Source: Rhizobium sp. C1 (GTDB lineage: Bacteria > Pseudomonadota > Alphaproteobacteria > Rhizobiales > Rhizobiaceae). Taken from it: 64,000 nt of DNA. The stretch spans positions 62,001 to 126,000 of the forward strand of contig NZ_JAJNCY010000003.1 in the NCBI RefSeq assembly GCF_021026335.1, given 5' to 3'. Under the pieces are notes generated by a model that saw only the letters and a list, made by a program, of their open reading frames with translations, made no database searches and was not told the DNA's origin. Shown one piece after another: positions 57,451 to 64,000 of this stretch (positions are counted from its first letter, which is position 1; each line of letters starts with the position of its first letter). Position numbers and translations under genes: made by a program.

Positions 57451-59868
57451 TTGAACGCGCAGCAGATGATGATGGACCCGATCCTTGAGGCGATGCTTGC
57501 CGGGATCAAGGCGCCGAACCTGCCGCTCGAACTGATCGAAAAGCGCGTGGCGCAAGTCTACGGCTTGAGCGGCGCGTGGCAGAAACTGGGTGGCGAACGC
57601 GAGCAGAACTTCCGCCTCGCCACCGAAGACGGCGCTTCCTTCGTGGTCAAGATCGCCGCGCCGACCGAGCCCCTGGAAAGCCTTCTCTTCCAGACGGAAG
57701 CGCTGGAACATATCGCCCGTGTCGATGCGGACTATCCGGTGCCGCGCTTGCGCCGGACGCTTGCCGGCGAAGCGATGTCGCATATTCTCGACGAAGCAGG
57801 CGCGAGCCATGTGCTGCGTGTACTCACCTTCGTGAAGGGTGAAATTCTGTTCGATCAGGTCCGGGAAACCGGTCGCTCGCTGGGTGCCGAAGATCTCGTT
57901 GCATTGGGCCGCGCGAACGGGCGGCTGGCCCGCGCGCTTCAGGGCTTTGCCGGGCGCGGCGCTTCCAGCGTCATGCCCTGGGATATTCGCAGCGGCCTTC
58001 TCTTCTCGCCGGCCCTGCATGCACATATGCCGGCTTCGCTGGCCCCCTTGCTGAACGATCTGCTGCCGCAGATTTCCGAGGTGCTGACGAACCGGCTGCC
58101 GAAGCTGCGCGCGCAGGTCATCTATAACGACTTCCATGAGTCCAACGTCCTCGTGAAGTTCGACCCCTCGCTAACAGTCGAAGGTGTCATCGATTTCGGC
58201 GACATGATCTTCGGGCCGGTGGCGCAGGATCTTGCCGTTTCCATCGCCTCGCTCATCCATTGGACGCCCGATCCGGTCTTTGCCGCCCATTGCCTCGTGC
58301 GCGGTTATCAGCGCTTCATGCCGCTGGAGCAGGACGATCTCGTCATCCTCAGAAGCCTCGTGCTGGCGCGCCTTTTGCTGCAGGTCGGGCTCGTGTCCTA
58401 CCAGAAGACCGTTCACGGGCGGGACGATGCCGATCTCGACGCGCTGCAGGCGCTCTATATTCAGGCGGTTCTCAAGATTAAGGCCGTTTCTGACGCCGAT
58501 TTCATTAAGGGCGTCATGCCCTCGGTCGTGCCGGTCAGCCAGCCCGTTGCCGCTTCGCCCACCGCGCCGACACCGGCGCTGGTGGAGCGTCGTCAGGCCG
58601 TGCTCGGCAAGACCTACATGTTCTATAACGAGCCGCTGGAACTGGTGCGCGGCCGCGGCTGCATGGTTTACGATGCAGCCGGAAATGAATATCTCGACTG
58701 CTACAACAATGTCGCCAATGTCGGACATTGCCATCCTTACGTGCTCGACGCATTGATGCGGCAGGCAGCCGCACTCAACACCAATTCGCGCTACCTGCAT
58801 CCCGAAATCGTGCGGCTTGGCGAGCGGCTGTCGGCGACGCTGCCGGCACATCTCGATACGCTGGTCTTCGTCTGCACCGGCTCGGAGGCCAATGATCTGG
58901 CCGTGCGCATGGCCCGCCTGATCTCGGGCAACGAAGGTGTCGTGATCACCGAGAACAGCTATCACGGCAATACGACCACCGTCGCGCCGCTGTCGCTGAT
59001 CGACTACGACATCAAGGACAAGCCGAACTGGGTGGCGACCGTACCGCCGCCGAACCTCTATCGCGGGCTTTACCGGCAGGACGTCAACGACGCCGGGGCT
59101 AAATATGCCGACCACGTGACGCAGGCCGCCCGGAAGCTCGCCGCCGATGGTCCGGGCATGGCGGCGCTGATGATCGATTCCATCTTCGACGCCAATGGTG
59201 CGCTGGTGCCGCCGCCGGATTACATGCCGCTGGCTTACCAGGCGGCGAAGACGGCAGGCGCGCTGGTGATCGCGGACGAGGTCCAGATGGGTTTTGCGCG
59301 CTCGGGCACGCATATGTGGGGTTTCGAGGCCTTCGGTGTCCAACCCGACATCGTCACCATGGGCAAGCCGATGGGCAACGGGCATCCGGTCGCGGCTGTC
59401 GCCACCCGCCGCGAGATCGCCGAGGTGCTGCAGAAGCAGACCGGCTATTTCAATACGTTCGGCGGCAATACCGTCTCGGCGGCGGTCGCCAATGCCTGCC
59501 TCGATGTTCTGATCGGCGAGGACCTGCAGGGCAATGCCGCGCGCAGCGGCGCCTGGCTGCTGAAGGAACTCGATGCCCTGATGCAGCGCCACGAGATCAT
59601 CGGCCACATTCAGGGCCGCGGGCTGTTCCTCGGCGTCGAGCTGGTGACGGACCGCACGACCAGGGGGCCGGCGAAATTTGCCGCGCGCTGGGTGCGCGAG
59701 CGGATGAAGACGCTCGGCGTTCTCGTCTCCTCGACAGGACCGCATGGCAACATCATCAAGATCCGGCCGCCGTTGGTTTTCAGTGTCGCCGATGCCGTGC
59801 GCTGCGTGGAAGCGCTGGATCGAGCGCTCGGCGAGGTGCCGGCAGACCTGCGTTCCGTTGCCGTCTGA
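57451..59868 (+). CDS. Fusion protein: APH-family kinase domain + class III PLP enzyme (phospho-lyase/aminotransferase)
   Basis: 805 residues from TTG 57451 with AGG upstream; ATG 57466 is the main alternative. Residues about 25-330 form an aminoglycoside-phosphotransferase-like kinase (LATEDGASFVVKIA, catalytic loop YNDFHESN at 225-232, GVIDFGDM for metal). Residues about 375-800 form a class III PLP enzyme (VCTGSEANDLAVRMAR, YHGNTTTVAPLSL, IADEVQMGFARSGTHMWGFE, K639 in TMGKPMGNGHP, FNTFGGNTVSAA). The PLP half resembles ethanolamine-phosphate and 5-phosphohydroxylysine phospho-lyases, so one polypeptide may phosphorylate an amino alcohol and then eliminate the phosphate. Substrate unknown. 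Confidence 0.88.
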   Translation: MNAQQMMMDPILEAMLAGIKAPNLPLELIEKRVAQVYGLSGAWQKLGGEREQNFRLATEDGASFVVKIAAPTEPLESLLFQTEALEHIARVDADYPVPRLRRTLAGEAMSHILDEAGASHVLRVLTFVKGEILFDQVRETGRSLGAEDLVALGRANGRLARALQGFAGRGASSVMPWDIRSGLLFSPALHAHMPASLAPLLNDLLPQISEVLTNRLPKLRAQVIYNDFHESNVLVKFDPSLTVEGVIDFGDMIFGPVAQDLAVSIASLIHWTPDPVFAAHCLVRGYQRFMPLEQDDLVILRSLVLARLLLQVGLVSYQKTVHGRDDADLDALQALYIQAVLKIKAVSDADFIKGVMPSVVPVSQPVAASPTAPTPALVERRQAVLGKTYMFYNEPLELVRGRGCMVYDAAGNEYLDCYNNVANVGHCHPYVLDALMRQAAALNTNSRYLHPEIVRLGERLSATLPAHLDTLVFVCTGSEANDLAVRMARLISGNEGVVITENSYHGNTTTVAPLSLIDYDIKDKPNWVATVPPPNLYRGLYRQDVNDAGAKYADHVTQAARKLAADGPGMAALMIDSIFDANGALVPPPDYMPLAYQAAKTAGALVIADEVQMGFARSGTHMWGFEAFGVQPDIVTMGKPMGNGHPVAAVATRREIAEVLQKQTGYFNTFGGNTVSAAVANACLDVLIGEDLQGNAARSGAWLLKELDALMQRHEIIGHIQGRGLFLGVELVTDRTTRGPAKFAARWVRERMKTLGVLVSSTGPHGNIIKIRPPLVFSVADAVRCVEALDRALGEVPADLRSVAV

Positions 59869-59900
59869 CCGGACCCAAACGTATCGAGACATGAAAAGAA

Positions 59901-59937
59901 AGAACCGGCGAGGCTTGCGCTTCGCCGGTTCTTTTTT
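59901..59937. terminator. Bidirectional rho-independent terminator
   Basis: AGAACCGGCGA (59901-59911) pairs perfectly with TCGCCGGTTCT (59922-59932), then TTTTT on the plus strand; the A-rich flank serves the convergent agmatinase-family gene. Confidence 0.92.
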
Positions 59938-59946
59938 CCGGAGTCA

Positions 59947-60987
59947 TTATTTGCCCGAATTCACCATCAGGCAGAGGATCGTGTGCAGGACCTGCGCGGC
60001 GATCTGGGCGGTGTTGGTGGTGGAGTCATATTGCGGTGCCACCTCGACCACGTCACCGCCGACGATGTTCAGCCCGTCGAGACCGCGGAGAAGCTGCAGG
60101 ACCTCGCGGGGCATCAGTCCGCCGACTTCCGGCGTGCCGGTGCCCGGGGCAAAGCCCGGATCCACGCTGTCGATGTCGAAGGAGACATAGGTCGGGCCGC
60201 CGCCGACGAGTTCGCGCGCCTTGGCGATGATTTGCGGCAGGGAGTGCTCGTTGACCTCTTCGGCATGGACCACGGTCATGCCGCTCTCGTAGGAGAATTC
60301 CCAGAGATATTCGGCAGGGCCACGGATGCCGATCTGGATCGTGCGGCGCGGATCAAGGACGCCGTCGAGAACGGCGAGGCGGAACGGGCCGCCATGCTGG
60401 AACTTCGTGCCCTCATAAGGCCCGGACGTGTCGCAATGCGCATCGATATGGATGAGGCCGACAGGTTCCCTGGCGCCGACAGCCTTGAGGATAGAGGAGG
60501 TGATCGAATGATCGCCGCCGACGCTGAGCGGTCGCACACCCGCGCCGACGAGACGGCGATAGAAGGCCTCGATATCGGCATGGCACTGGGCGAGATCGAA
60601 GCGGCTCGTCAGCGGTACATCGCCGATATCGGCAATCTTCGCCTGTGTCAGGGGCGAGACCTTCAGGACATGGTCATAAGGCCCGATGCGCTCGATGGTG
60701 CGCAAGGCGCGGGGGCCGAAGCGGGTGCCGTTACGATTGGTGACGCCGAGATCCATCGGAACGCCGAGCAGCGCGATGTCGAGACCTCCGAAATCATCGG
60801 AGCTTGCTGCATCCGGCATGGCGGGTGCATCAAGGAACGTCGGAATGCCGGCAAATGGCCATTTGCGCTTGTCGCCGCCCGAAAACTGCGCTTCCGCCAC
60901 CTGCTTGAAAAGCGGGTCGAAAATGTCGCCGCCGGCCGCATTGCCATATTTCTTGCGAAGTGCATCAAGATGCGCCTGGTCCGTCAT
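59947..60987 (-). CDS. Agmatinase/ureohydrolase family protein
   Basis: 346 residues. Binuclear metal motifs are GGDHSITSSIL, LIHIDAHCDTSGPYEGTKFQ and YVSFDIDSVDPGFAPGTGTP, the full ureohydrolase set. It is longer at the N-terminus than E. coli SpeB (306). It hydrolyses a guanidino compound to urea and an amine; agmatine, guanidinobutyrate, guanidinopropionate or free guanidine are all possible for this length class. The ATG at 60987 follows AGGAGACTTCCCG. Divergent from a LysR gene, which probably regulates it. Convergent with the kinase-PLP fusion. Confidence 0.9.
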   Translation of the reverse strand: MTDQAHLDALRKKYGNAAGGDIFDPLFKQVAEAQFSGGDKRKWPFAGIPTFLDAPAMPDAASSDDFGGLDIALLGVPMDLGVTNRNGTRFGPRALRTIERIGPYDHVLKVSPLTQAKIADIGDVPLTSRFDLAQCHADIEAFYRRLVGAGVRPLSVGGDHSITSSILKAVGAREPVGLIHIDAHCDTSGPYEGTKFQHGGPFRLAVLDGVLDPRRTIQIGIRGPAEYLWEFSYESGMTVVHAEEVNEHSLPQIIAKARELVGGGPTYVSFDIDSVDPGFAPGTGTPEVGGLMPREVLQLLRGLDGLNIVGGDVVEVAPQYDSTTNTAQIAAQVLHTILCLMVNSGK

Positions 60988-61268
60988 CGGGAAGTCTCCT
61001 GCCTGTTTGACCGTACCTTAATCACGGTTGAAGCCGCATTCCTTCGGAATGTTACGAAGTAAAGCGCGGACATCTCCCACTGTATCGGATGGGTTCCATC
61101 GCCGGTCATTGGTTGACGGAAATGCGCCGCGCGACCTGGTGCCACGCGCGGTGCGCTTGCCCCAAGATGACCGCTCTGGCACATAGCCGGCGTCACGCTC
61201 AGGACGCCGGCTTGACTTTGTCAGGGTGCCGCTTAGCGTCGGATGAAAGGCGTGTTGCGGGAACTGGG

Positions 61269-62249
61269 ATGCAAAAGACGGATACTGTTGGCAGAAACGC
61301 GATCTCGATCGACAATGTTGATATCCGGCTCATCCGGATTTTCATGCGGGTCGTTGAGGCGGGAGGGCTGTCGGCCGCACAGACCGAACTCAATCTCTCC
61401 CTCTCCACCATCTCGGAGAAGATCGTCGCACTCGAGCAAAGGCTCGGGGTCACGCTGTGCAAGCGCGGGCGCGGCGGGTTCCAGCTGACCGAGAGCGGCC
61501 GCATGATTTACGACGAGTGCCAGCGTCTGACCGGCTCCCTGGACCAGTTCAGCCGCAAGGTCGCGGGTTTCCGGTCCAATCTTGGCGGCATTCTTTCTCT
61601 GGGGCTGTTGGACAACATCATTTCCGATCCCGCCTCTCCGATCGCTGCCGCCATCTCCAGAGTGGTCGAGGCCGCCCCGGCGCTGCAATTCAACATGGAA
61701 ATCCGTTCGCCCGGCGAGTTGTTGCGCGATCTCGTAGCGCGCAAGCTCGATATTGCGGTCGGCAGTTTTCCGCGCATGGCGCTCGGCCTCGCCTATATCG
61801 ATCTTTACGAGGAAACGCACAATTTCTACTGCGGGGCGGCGCACCCGCTGTTCTCGGTGCCTGACGAAAGCATCGGCATTGACGAAGTGCGGCTGCATCG
61901 CATCATCGGGCGCAGTTACTGGGCCGCGCGCGATATCAAGATCTTTGCCATCGCCAATCCCCATGCCACCGTGTCGAACATGGAAGCTGAGGCCTTTCTC
62001 ATTCTTTCGGGATGCTTCCTTGGCTATCTGCCGGATCACTATGCCGCGCAATTCGTTCAAACGGGTCGTATCCGGCTCATTCGGCCCAATCTGTTTTCCT
62101 ACAAGGCAAAGTTCCAGGTGGCGACCACCGAAGACTGGAAAAGTCGTCCGACGGTCAAGCTTTTCGTCGACACCATCTCGAAGCTCATGGCCGAGCAGAA
62201 CGCCAGAAAGGCACCGGCTGCTTTGAACAAGGGGTCGGGCGCAAGCTGA
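61269..62249 (+). CDS. LysR-family transcriptional regulator
   Basis: 326 residues from ATG 61269, preceded by a weak GGG. Helix-turn-helix region: DIRLIRIFMRVVEAGGLSAA, LNLSLSTISEKIVALEQRLG, RGRGGFQLTESGRMI. The effector domain is typical (LGLLDNIISDPASP, FNMEIRSPGELLRDLVARKL with DIAVGSFP). It is divergent from the agmatinase-family gene across 281 bases, the usual regulator-target geometry. The ligand might be a guanidino compound or amine (inference). Confidence 0.88.
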   Translation: MQKTDTVGRNAISIDNVDIRLIRIFMRVVEAGGLSAAQTELNLSLSTISEKIVALEQRLGVTLCKRGRGGFQLTESGRMIYDECQRLTGSLDQFSRKVAGFRSNLGGILSLGLLDNIISDPASPIAAAISRVVEAAPALQFNMEIRSPGELLRDLVARKLDIAVGSFPRMALGLAYIDLYEETHNFYCGAAHPLFSVPDESIGIDEVRLHRIIGRSYWAARDIKIFAIANPHATVSNMEAEAFLILSGCFLGYLPDHYAAQFVQTGRIRLIRPNLFSYKAKFQVATTEDWKSRPTVKLFVDTISKLMAEQNARKAPAALNKGSGAS

Positions 62250-62274
62250 CGACGGCTTTCGTTTCCACCAAAGC

Positions 62275-62290
62275 TTAGGTGACTGCCTAA
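62275..62290. promoter_or_regulatory. ArsR operator 1: TTAGG-N6-CCTAA
   Basis: A perfect dyad seven bases upstream of the -35 box of the ArsR gene, with the same half-sites and spacing as a second copy at 62323-62338, 48 bases away centre to centre. Confidence 0.7.
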
Positions 62291-62296
62291 ATTTTC

Positions 62297-62325
62297 TTGA
62301 CGGCGACCTTGTGCGGTCATACTAA
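62297..62325 (+). promoter_or_regulatory. Promoter of the ArsR-SRPBCC operon
   Basis: TTGACG (62297-62302), exactly 17 bases, TACTAA (62320-62325). A start six to eight bases after the -10 falls on or next to the ATG at 62331, so the transcript is probably leaderless; no ribosome binding site is visible. Confidence 0.7.
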
Positions 62326-62338
62326 GGCATATGCCTAA
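62323..62338. promoter_or_regulatory. ArsR operator 2, overlapping -10 box and start codon
   Basis: TAAGG-CATATG-CCTAA, containing the perfect palindrome AGGCATATGCCT (62325-62336). It covers the transcription start and the ATG, a position that would block initiation. Confidence 0.72.
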
Positions 62339-62669
62339 CCAATCAGATGCCCTCGATCTCGCATTTCACGCACTCAGCGACCCCACCCGGCGCGGGGTTG
62401 TGTCTCGCCTTGCTCAAGGGGAGTTGCCCGTTTCGGTGCTGGCCGAACCGTTCGACATGGCGCTACCGTCCTTCACCCAGCATCTCAAGGTGCTGGAGGA
62501 ATGCGGACTCATTGCGAGTGAAAAGCGTGGGCGCAGCCGCTGGTGCCGGCTGGTGCCCCAGCGTTTCGACGAAGCGGCGGAGTGGATGATGGCGGAGCGG
62601 GAGCGCTGGTCGGCGCGGCTGGATCGTCTCGACGCCTATCTGAACGAGAAGCAAAAGGGAGAGAGCTGA
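62331..62669 (+). CDS. ArsR-family winged-helix repressor
   Basis: 112 residues. It opens SDALDLAFHALSDPTRRGVV, the ArsR HxLSDPTRR signature, with the recognition helix around FDMALPSFTQHLKVLEECGL and wing IASEKRGRSRWCRL. It lacks the cysteine metal-binding motifs of ArsR/SmtB metal sensors, and belongs to the subgroup paired with SRPBCC (AHSA1-like) proteins. ATG 62331 sits inside an operator palindrome. The SRPBCC gene begins one base after the stop. Confidence 0.9.
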   Translation: MPNQSDALDLAFHALSDPTRRGVVSRLAQGELPVSVLAEPFDMALPSFTQHLKVLEECGLIASEKRGRSRWCRLVPQRFDEAAEWMMAERERWSARLDRLDAYLNEKQKGES

Positions 62670-62670
62670 T

Positions 62671-63150
62671 ATGTCTGATCCATTGGAAACATGGTCGCTG
62701 GACCGCGAGATCGTGCTGGTTCGCGTACTGAACCACCCGCGCGACAAGGTGTTTGCCGCTTGGATGGACGCGAAGGCGCTGTCGACCTGGTATGGGCCGT
62801 CAGGCCTCAGCATCGAGACCTACGAGGCAGATATCCGCGAGGGCGGCATCTGGCGCTTCGATATGGTCGGCGAGTTCGAGGGCAAGGCACAACGCTTTCC
62901 CAACCTCATACGATTTCTGGAAATCGTGCCCAACGAGCGGATCGTCATGGTTCATGGAGCGGCGGACAGCGACGACCCCGGGCGCTTCCGCGTGACCGTG
63001 ACCTTCGACGAACAATCCGATGGAAAGACGGTCCTGACGATGCGCCAATTGCATCCAACGCCCGAACGCCGGAAGTTTGTCATTGGCTTCGGGGCGGTGG
63101 TCTATGGCCAGCAGACGCTCGACAAACTTGCAGGCTGGCTGGACCGCTGA
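62671..63150 (+). CDS. SRPBCC (AHSA1/START-like) domain protein
   Basis: 159 residues of the activator-of-Hsp90-like SRPBCC family: LVRVLNHPRDKVFAAWMDAK, WYGPSGLSIETYEADIREGG, WRFDMVGEFEGKAQRFP and the C-terminal helix GFGAVVYGQQTLDKLAGWL. The fold binds hydrophobic ligands. ATG 62671 follows GGGAGAG. Co-transcribed with the ArsR repressor; such pairs are common, with no agreed biochemical role. Confidence 0.88.
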   Translation: MSDPLETWSLDREIVLVRVLNHPRDKVFAAWMDAKALSTWYGPSGLSIETYEADIREGGIWRFDMVGEFEGKAQRFPNLIRFLEIVPNERIVMVHGAADSDDPGRFRVTVTFDEQSDGKTVLTMRQLHPTPERRKFVIGFGAVVYGQQTLDKLAGWLDR

Positions 63151-63179
63151 CTGTCGCCCGGAAAACGGGTCAGAAAAGA

Positions 63180-63216
63180 CCGCGCCGGTAACGCCGACGC
63201 GGCCTCTTTATTTCTT
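63180..63216. terminator. Terminator between convergent SRPBCC and luciferase-like genes
   Basis: CCGCGCCGG (63180-63188) pairs with CCGACGCGG (63194-63202, one mismatch), loop TAACG, followed by a T-rich tail CTCTTTATTTCTTTT on the plus strand and TCTTTTCTG on the minus strand. Confidence 0.75.
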
Positions 63217-64000
63217 TTAGCGCCAGCCGAGAGCCGGGGCGACGTGCTTCAGGATCGACTCGATCACATGGGCATTGTAGTCGACGCCAAGCTGGTTCGG
63301 CACGGTCAGCAACAGTGTATCGGCCTCTGCAATGCCCTCGTCGGCAGCCAGTTCCTTGATCAGCGCGTCCGGTTCGGCAGCGTAGGAGCGGCCGAAGATC
63401 GCCCGCGTGCTGTCGTCGATATAGCCGACCGAATCCTGCTCCTTGCCGCCACGGCCGAAATAGGCGCGGTCGCGGTCGTCTGTGAGCGCGAAGATCGAGC
63501 GGCTGACGGAGACGCGTGGTGTCCGCGTATGGCCGGCTTCCTTCCAGGCTTCGCGATAGGCGCGGATCTGCTTGGCCTGCTGGATGTGGAAGGGCTCGCC
63601 CGTTTCGTCGTTCTTGAGCGTCGAGCTCTGCAGGTTCATGCCGAGCTGGGCGGCCCAGCGGGCCGTTGCGTCGGAGCCTGCACCCCACCAGATGCGCTCC
63701 CGCAGGCCTTCCGAATGCGGCTCGATGCGCAGCAGGCCGGGCGGGTTGGGGAACATCGGGCGCGGGTTCGGCTCGGCAAAGCCTTCGCCCTTCAGCACTT
63801 CCAGAAAGACCTCAGCGTGGCGGCGGCCCATGTCCGCATCCGTCTGGCCTTCTTCCGGCTGATAGCCGAAATAGCGCCAGCCCTCGATCACCTGTTCGGG
63901 TGAGCCGCGGCTGATGCCCAGCTGGAGACGGCCGCCGGAAATCAGGTCGGCAGCGCCCGCATCTTCCGCCATGTAGAGCGGGTTTTCATAGCGCATGTCT
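63217..64000 (-). CDS. LLM-class flavin-dependent oxidoreductase, partial (start beyond window)
   Basis: 261 codons including the stop are visible; the frame stays open to the window end (GAC before MRYENPLYM), so the true start lies beyond 64000. Luciferase-like signatures: RYENPLYMAEDAGAADLISG with GRLQLGISRGSPEQVIEGWR, IWWGAGSDATARWAAQLGMN and QAKQIRAYREAWKEAGH. The family uses FMNH2 or F420 to oxidise small organic substrates; here FMN is likely given the organism. It is not part of the sulfone operon 9 kb away. Confidence 0.85.
   Translation of the reverse strand, partial: DMRYENPLYMAEDAGAADLISGGRLQLGISRGSPEQVIEGWRYFGYQPEEGQTDADMGRRHAEVFLEVLKGEGFAEPNPRPMFPNPPGLLRIEPHSEGLRERIWWGAGSDATARWAAQLGMNLQSSTLKNDETGEPFHIQQAKQIRAYREAWKEAGHTRTPRVSVSRSIFALTDDRDRAYFGRGGKEQDSVGYIDDSTRAIFGRSYAAEPDALIKELAADEGIAEADTLLLTVPNQLGVDYNAHVIESILKHVAPALGWR

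Noticed and set aside
1-64000. tRNA, rRNA, CRISPR arrays, insertion sequences, integrases or phage genes
   Set aside because: Looked for while reading both strands; no transposase motifs, terminal repeats, regularly spaced repeats or tRNA-like cloverleaf ends in CCA were found. A tRNAscan or ISfinder search was not possible here.

Overview
The window is high-GC, densely packed bacterial DNA. Gene families and their order point to an alphaproteobacterium of the order Rhizobiales, most likely Rhizobiaceae (Rhizobium/Shinella/Ensifer/Agrobacterium type). The main clues are a nadQ-nadABC operon with NadQ-type operators, a PrsDE-like type I secretion pair, a FixK/FNR box, a DctD-type regulator end, many Liv-type ABC importers and an alpha-proteobacterial sRNA with an anti-Shine-Dalgarno loop. 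No tRNA, rRNA, insertion sequence, phage gene or CRISPR array was seen. Species assignment is inference.

Layout. 1-620: tail of a Fis-type (DctD-like) regulator and a small coiled-coil protein. 927-7572: an unusual cluster, asparagine-synthase-like amidotransferase - acyl carrier protein - AMP-forming ligase - stand-alone NadE-like amidase, facing a GNAT-type protein plus a HemK-like methyltransferase. 7676-7888: TGCA repeats followed by an sRNA gene. 7916-12256: de novo NAD synthesis (nadQ-nadA-nadB-nadC) with two operators. 12400-17676: DUF2934 protein, SDR oxidoreductase, and divergent glgX/treZ for glycogen and trehalose. 17864-21307: FixK box and PfkB kinase, PLP decarboxylase, HpaI-type aldolase. 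21539-22705: HPP-CBS membrane protein.

22798-30201: AraC regulator, HyuA-HyuB (ATP-dependent oxoprolinase/hydantoinase type), a class III aminotransferase and a cupin-SnoaL protein, resembling a lactam or cyclic-imide to omega-amino acid pathway. 30301-35058: aryl-alcohol and benzaldehyde dehydrogenases behind a clear sigma-54 promoter, with a divergent XylR/DmpR-type activator. 35059-45330: LysR regulator divergent from pxpA-accB-accC-pxpB-pxpC and a complete Liv-type ABC importer. A 44-base element upstream of pxpA recurs (38/44 identical) upstream of the aminotransferase gene 8 kb away, which suggests one regulon.

45530-53850: an organosulfur operon (FMN reductase, SfnG, Liv-type ABC importer, SfnB). 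53930-57015: type I secretion adaptor and ATPase with no visible substrate. 57451-62249: a kinase-aminotransferase fusion (805 residues), an agmatinase-family hydrolase and a divergent LysR regulator. 62331-63150: ArsR regulator and SRPBCC protein with twin operators and a probably leaderless start. 63217-64000: a luciferase-like monooxygenase cut by the window end.

Overall this is an accessory catabolic region (lactams/cyclic amides, aromatic alcohols, sulfones) set around core NAD and glycogen/trehalose genes. Functions come from recognising protein motifs by eye, not from database searches.
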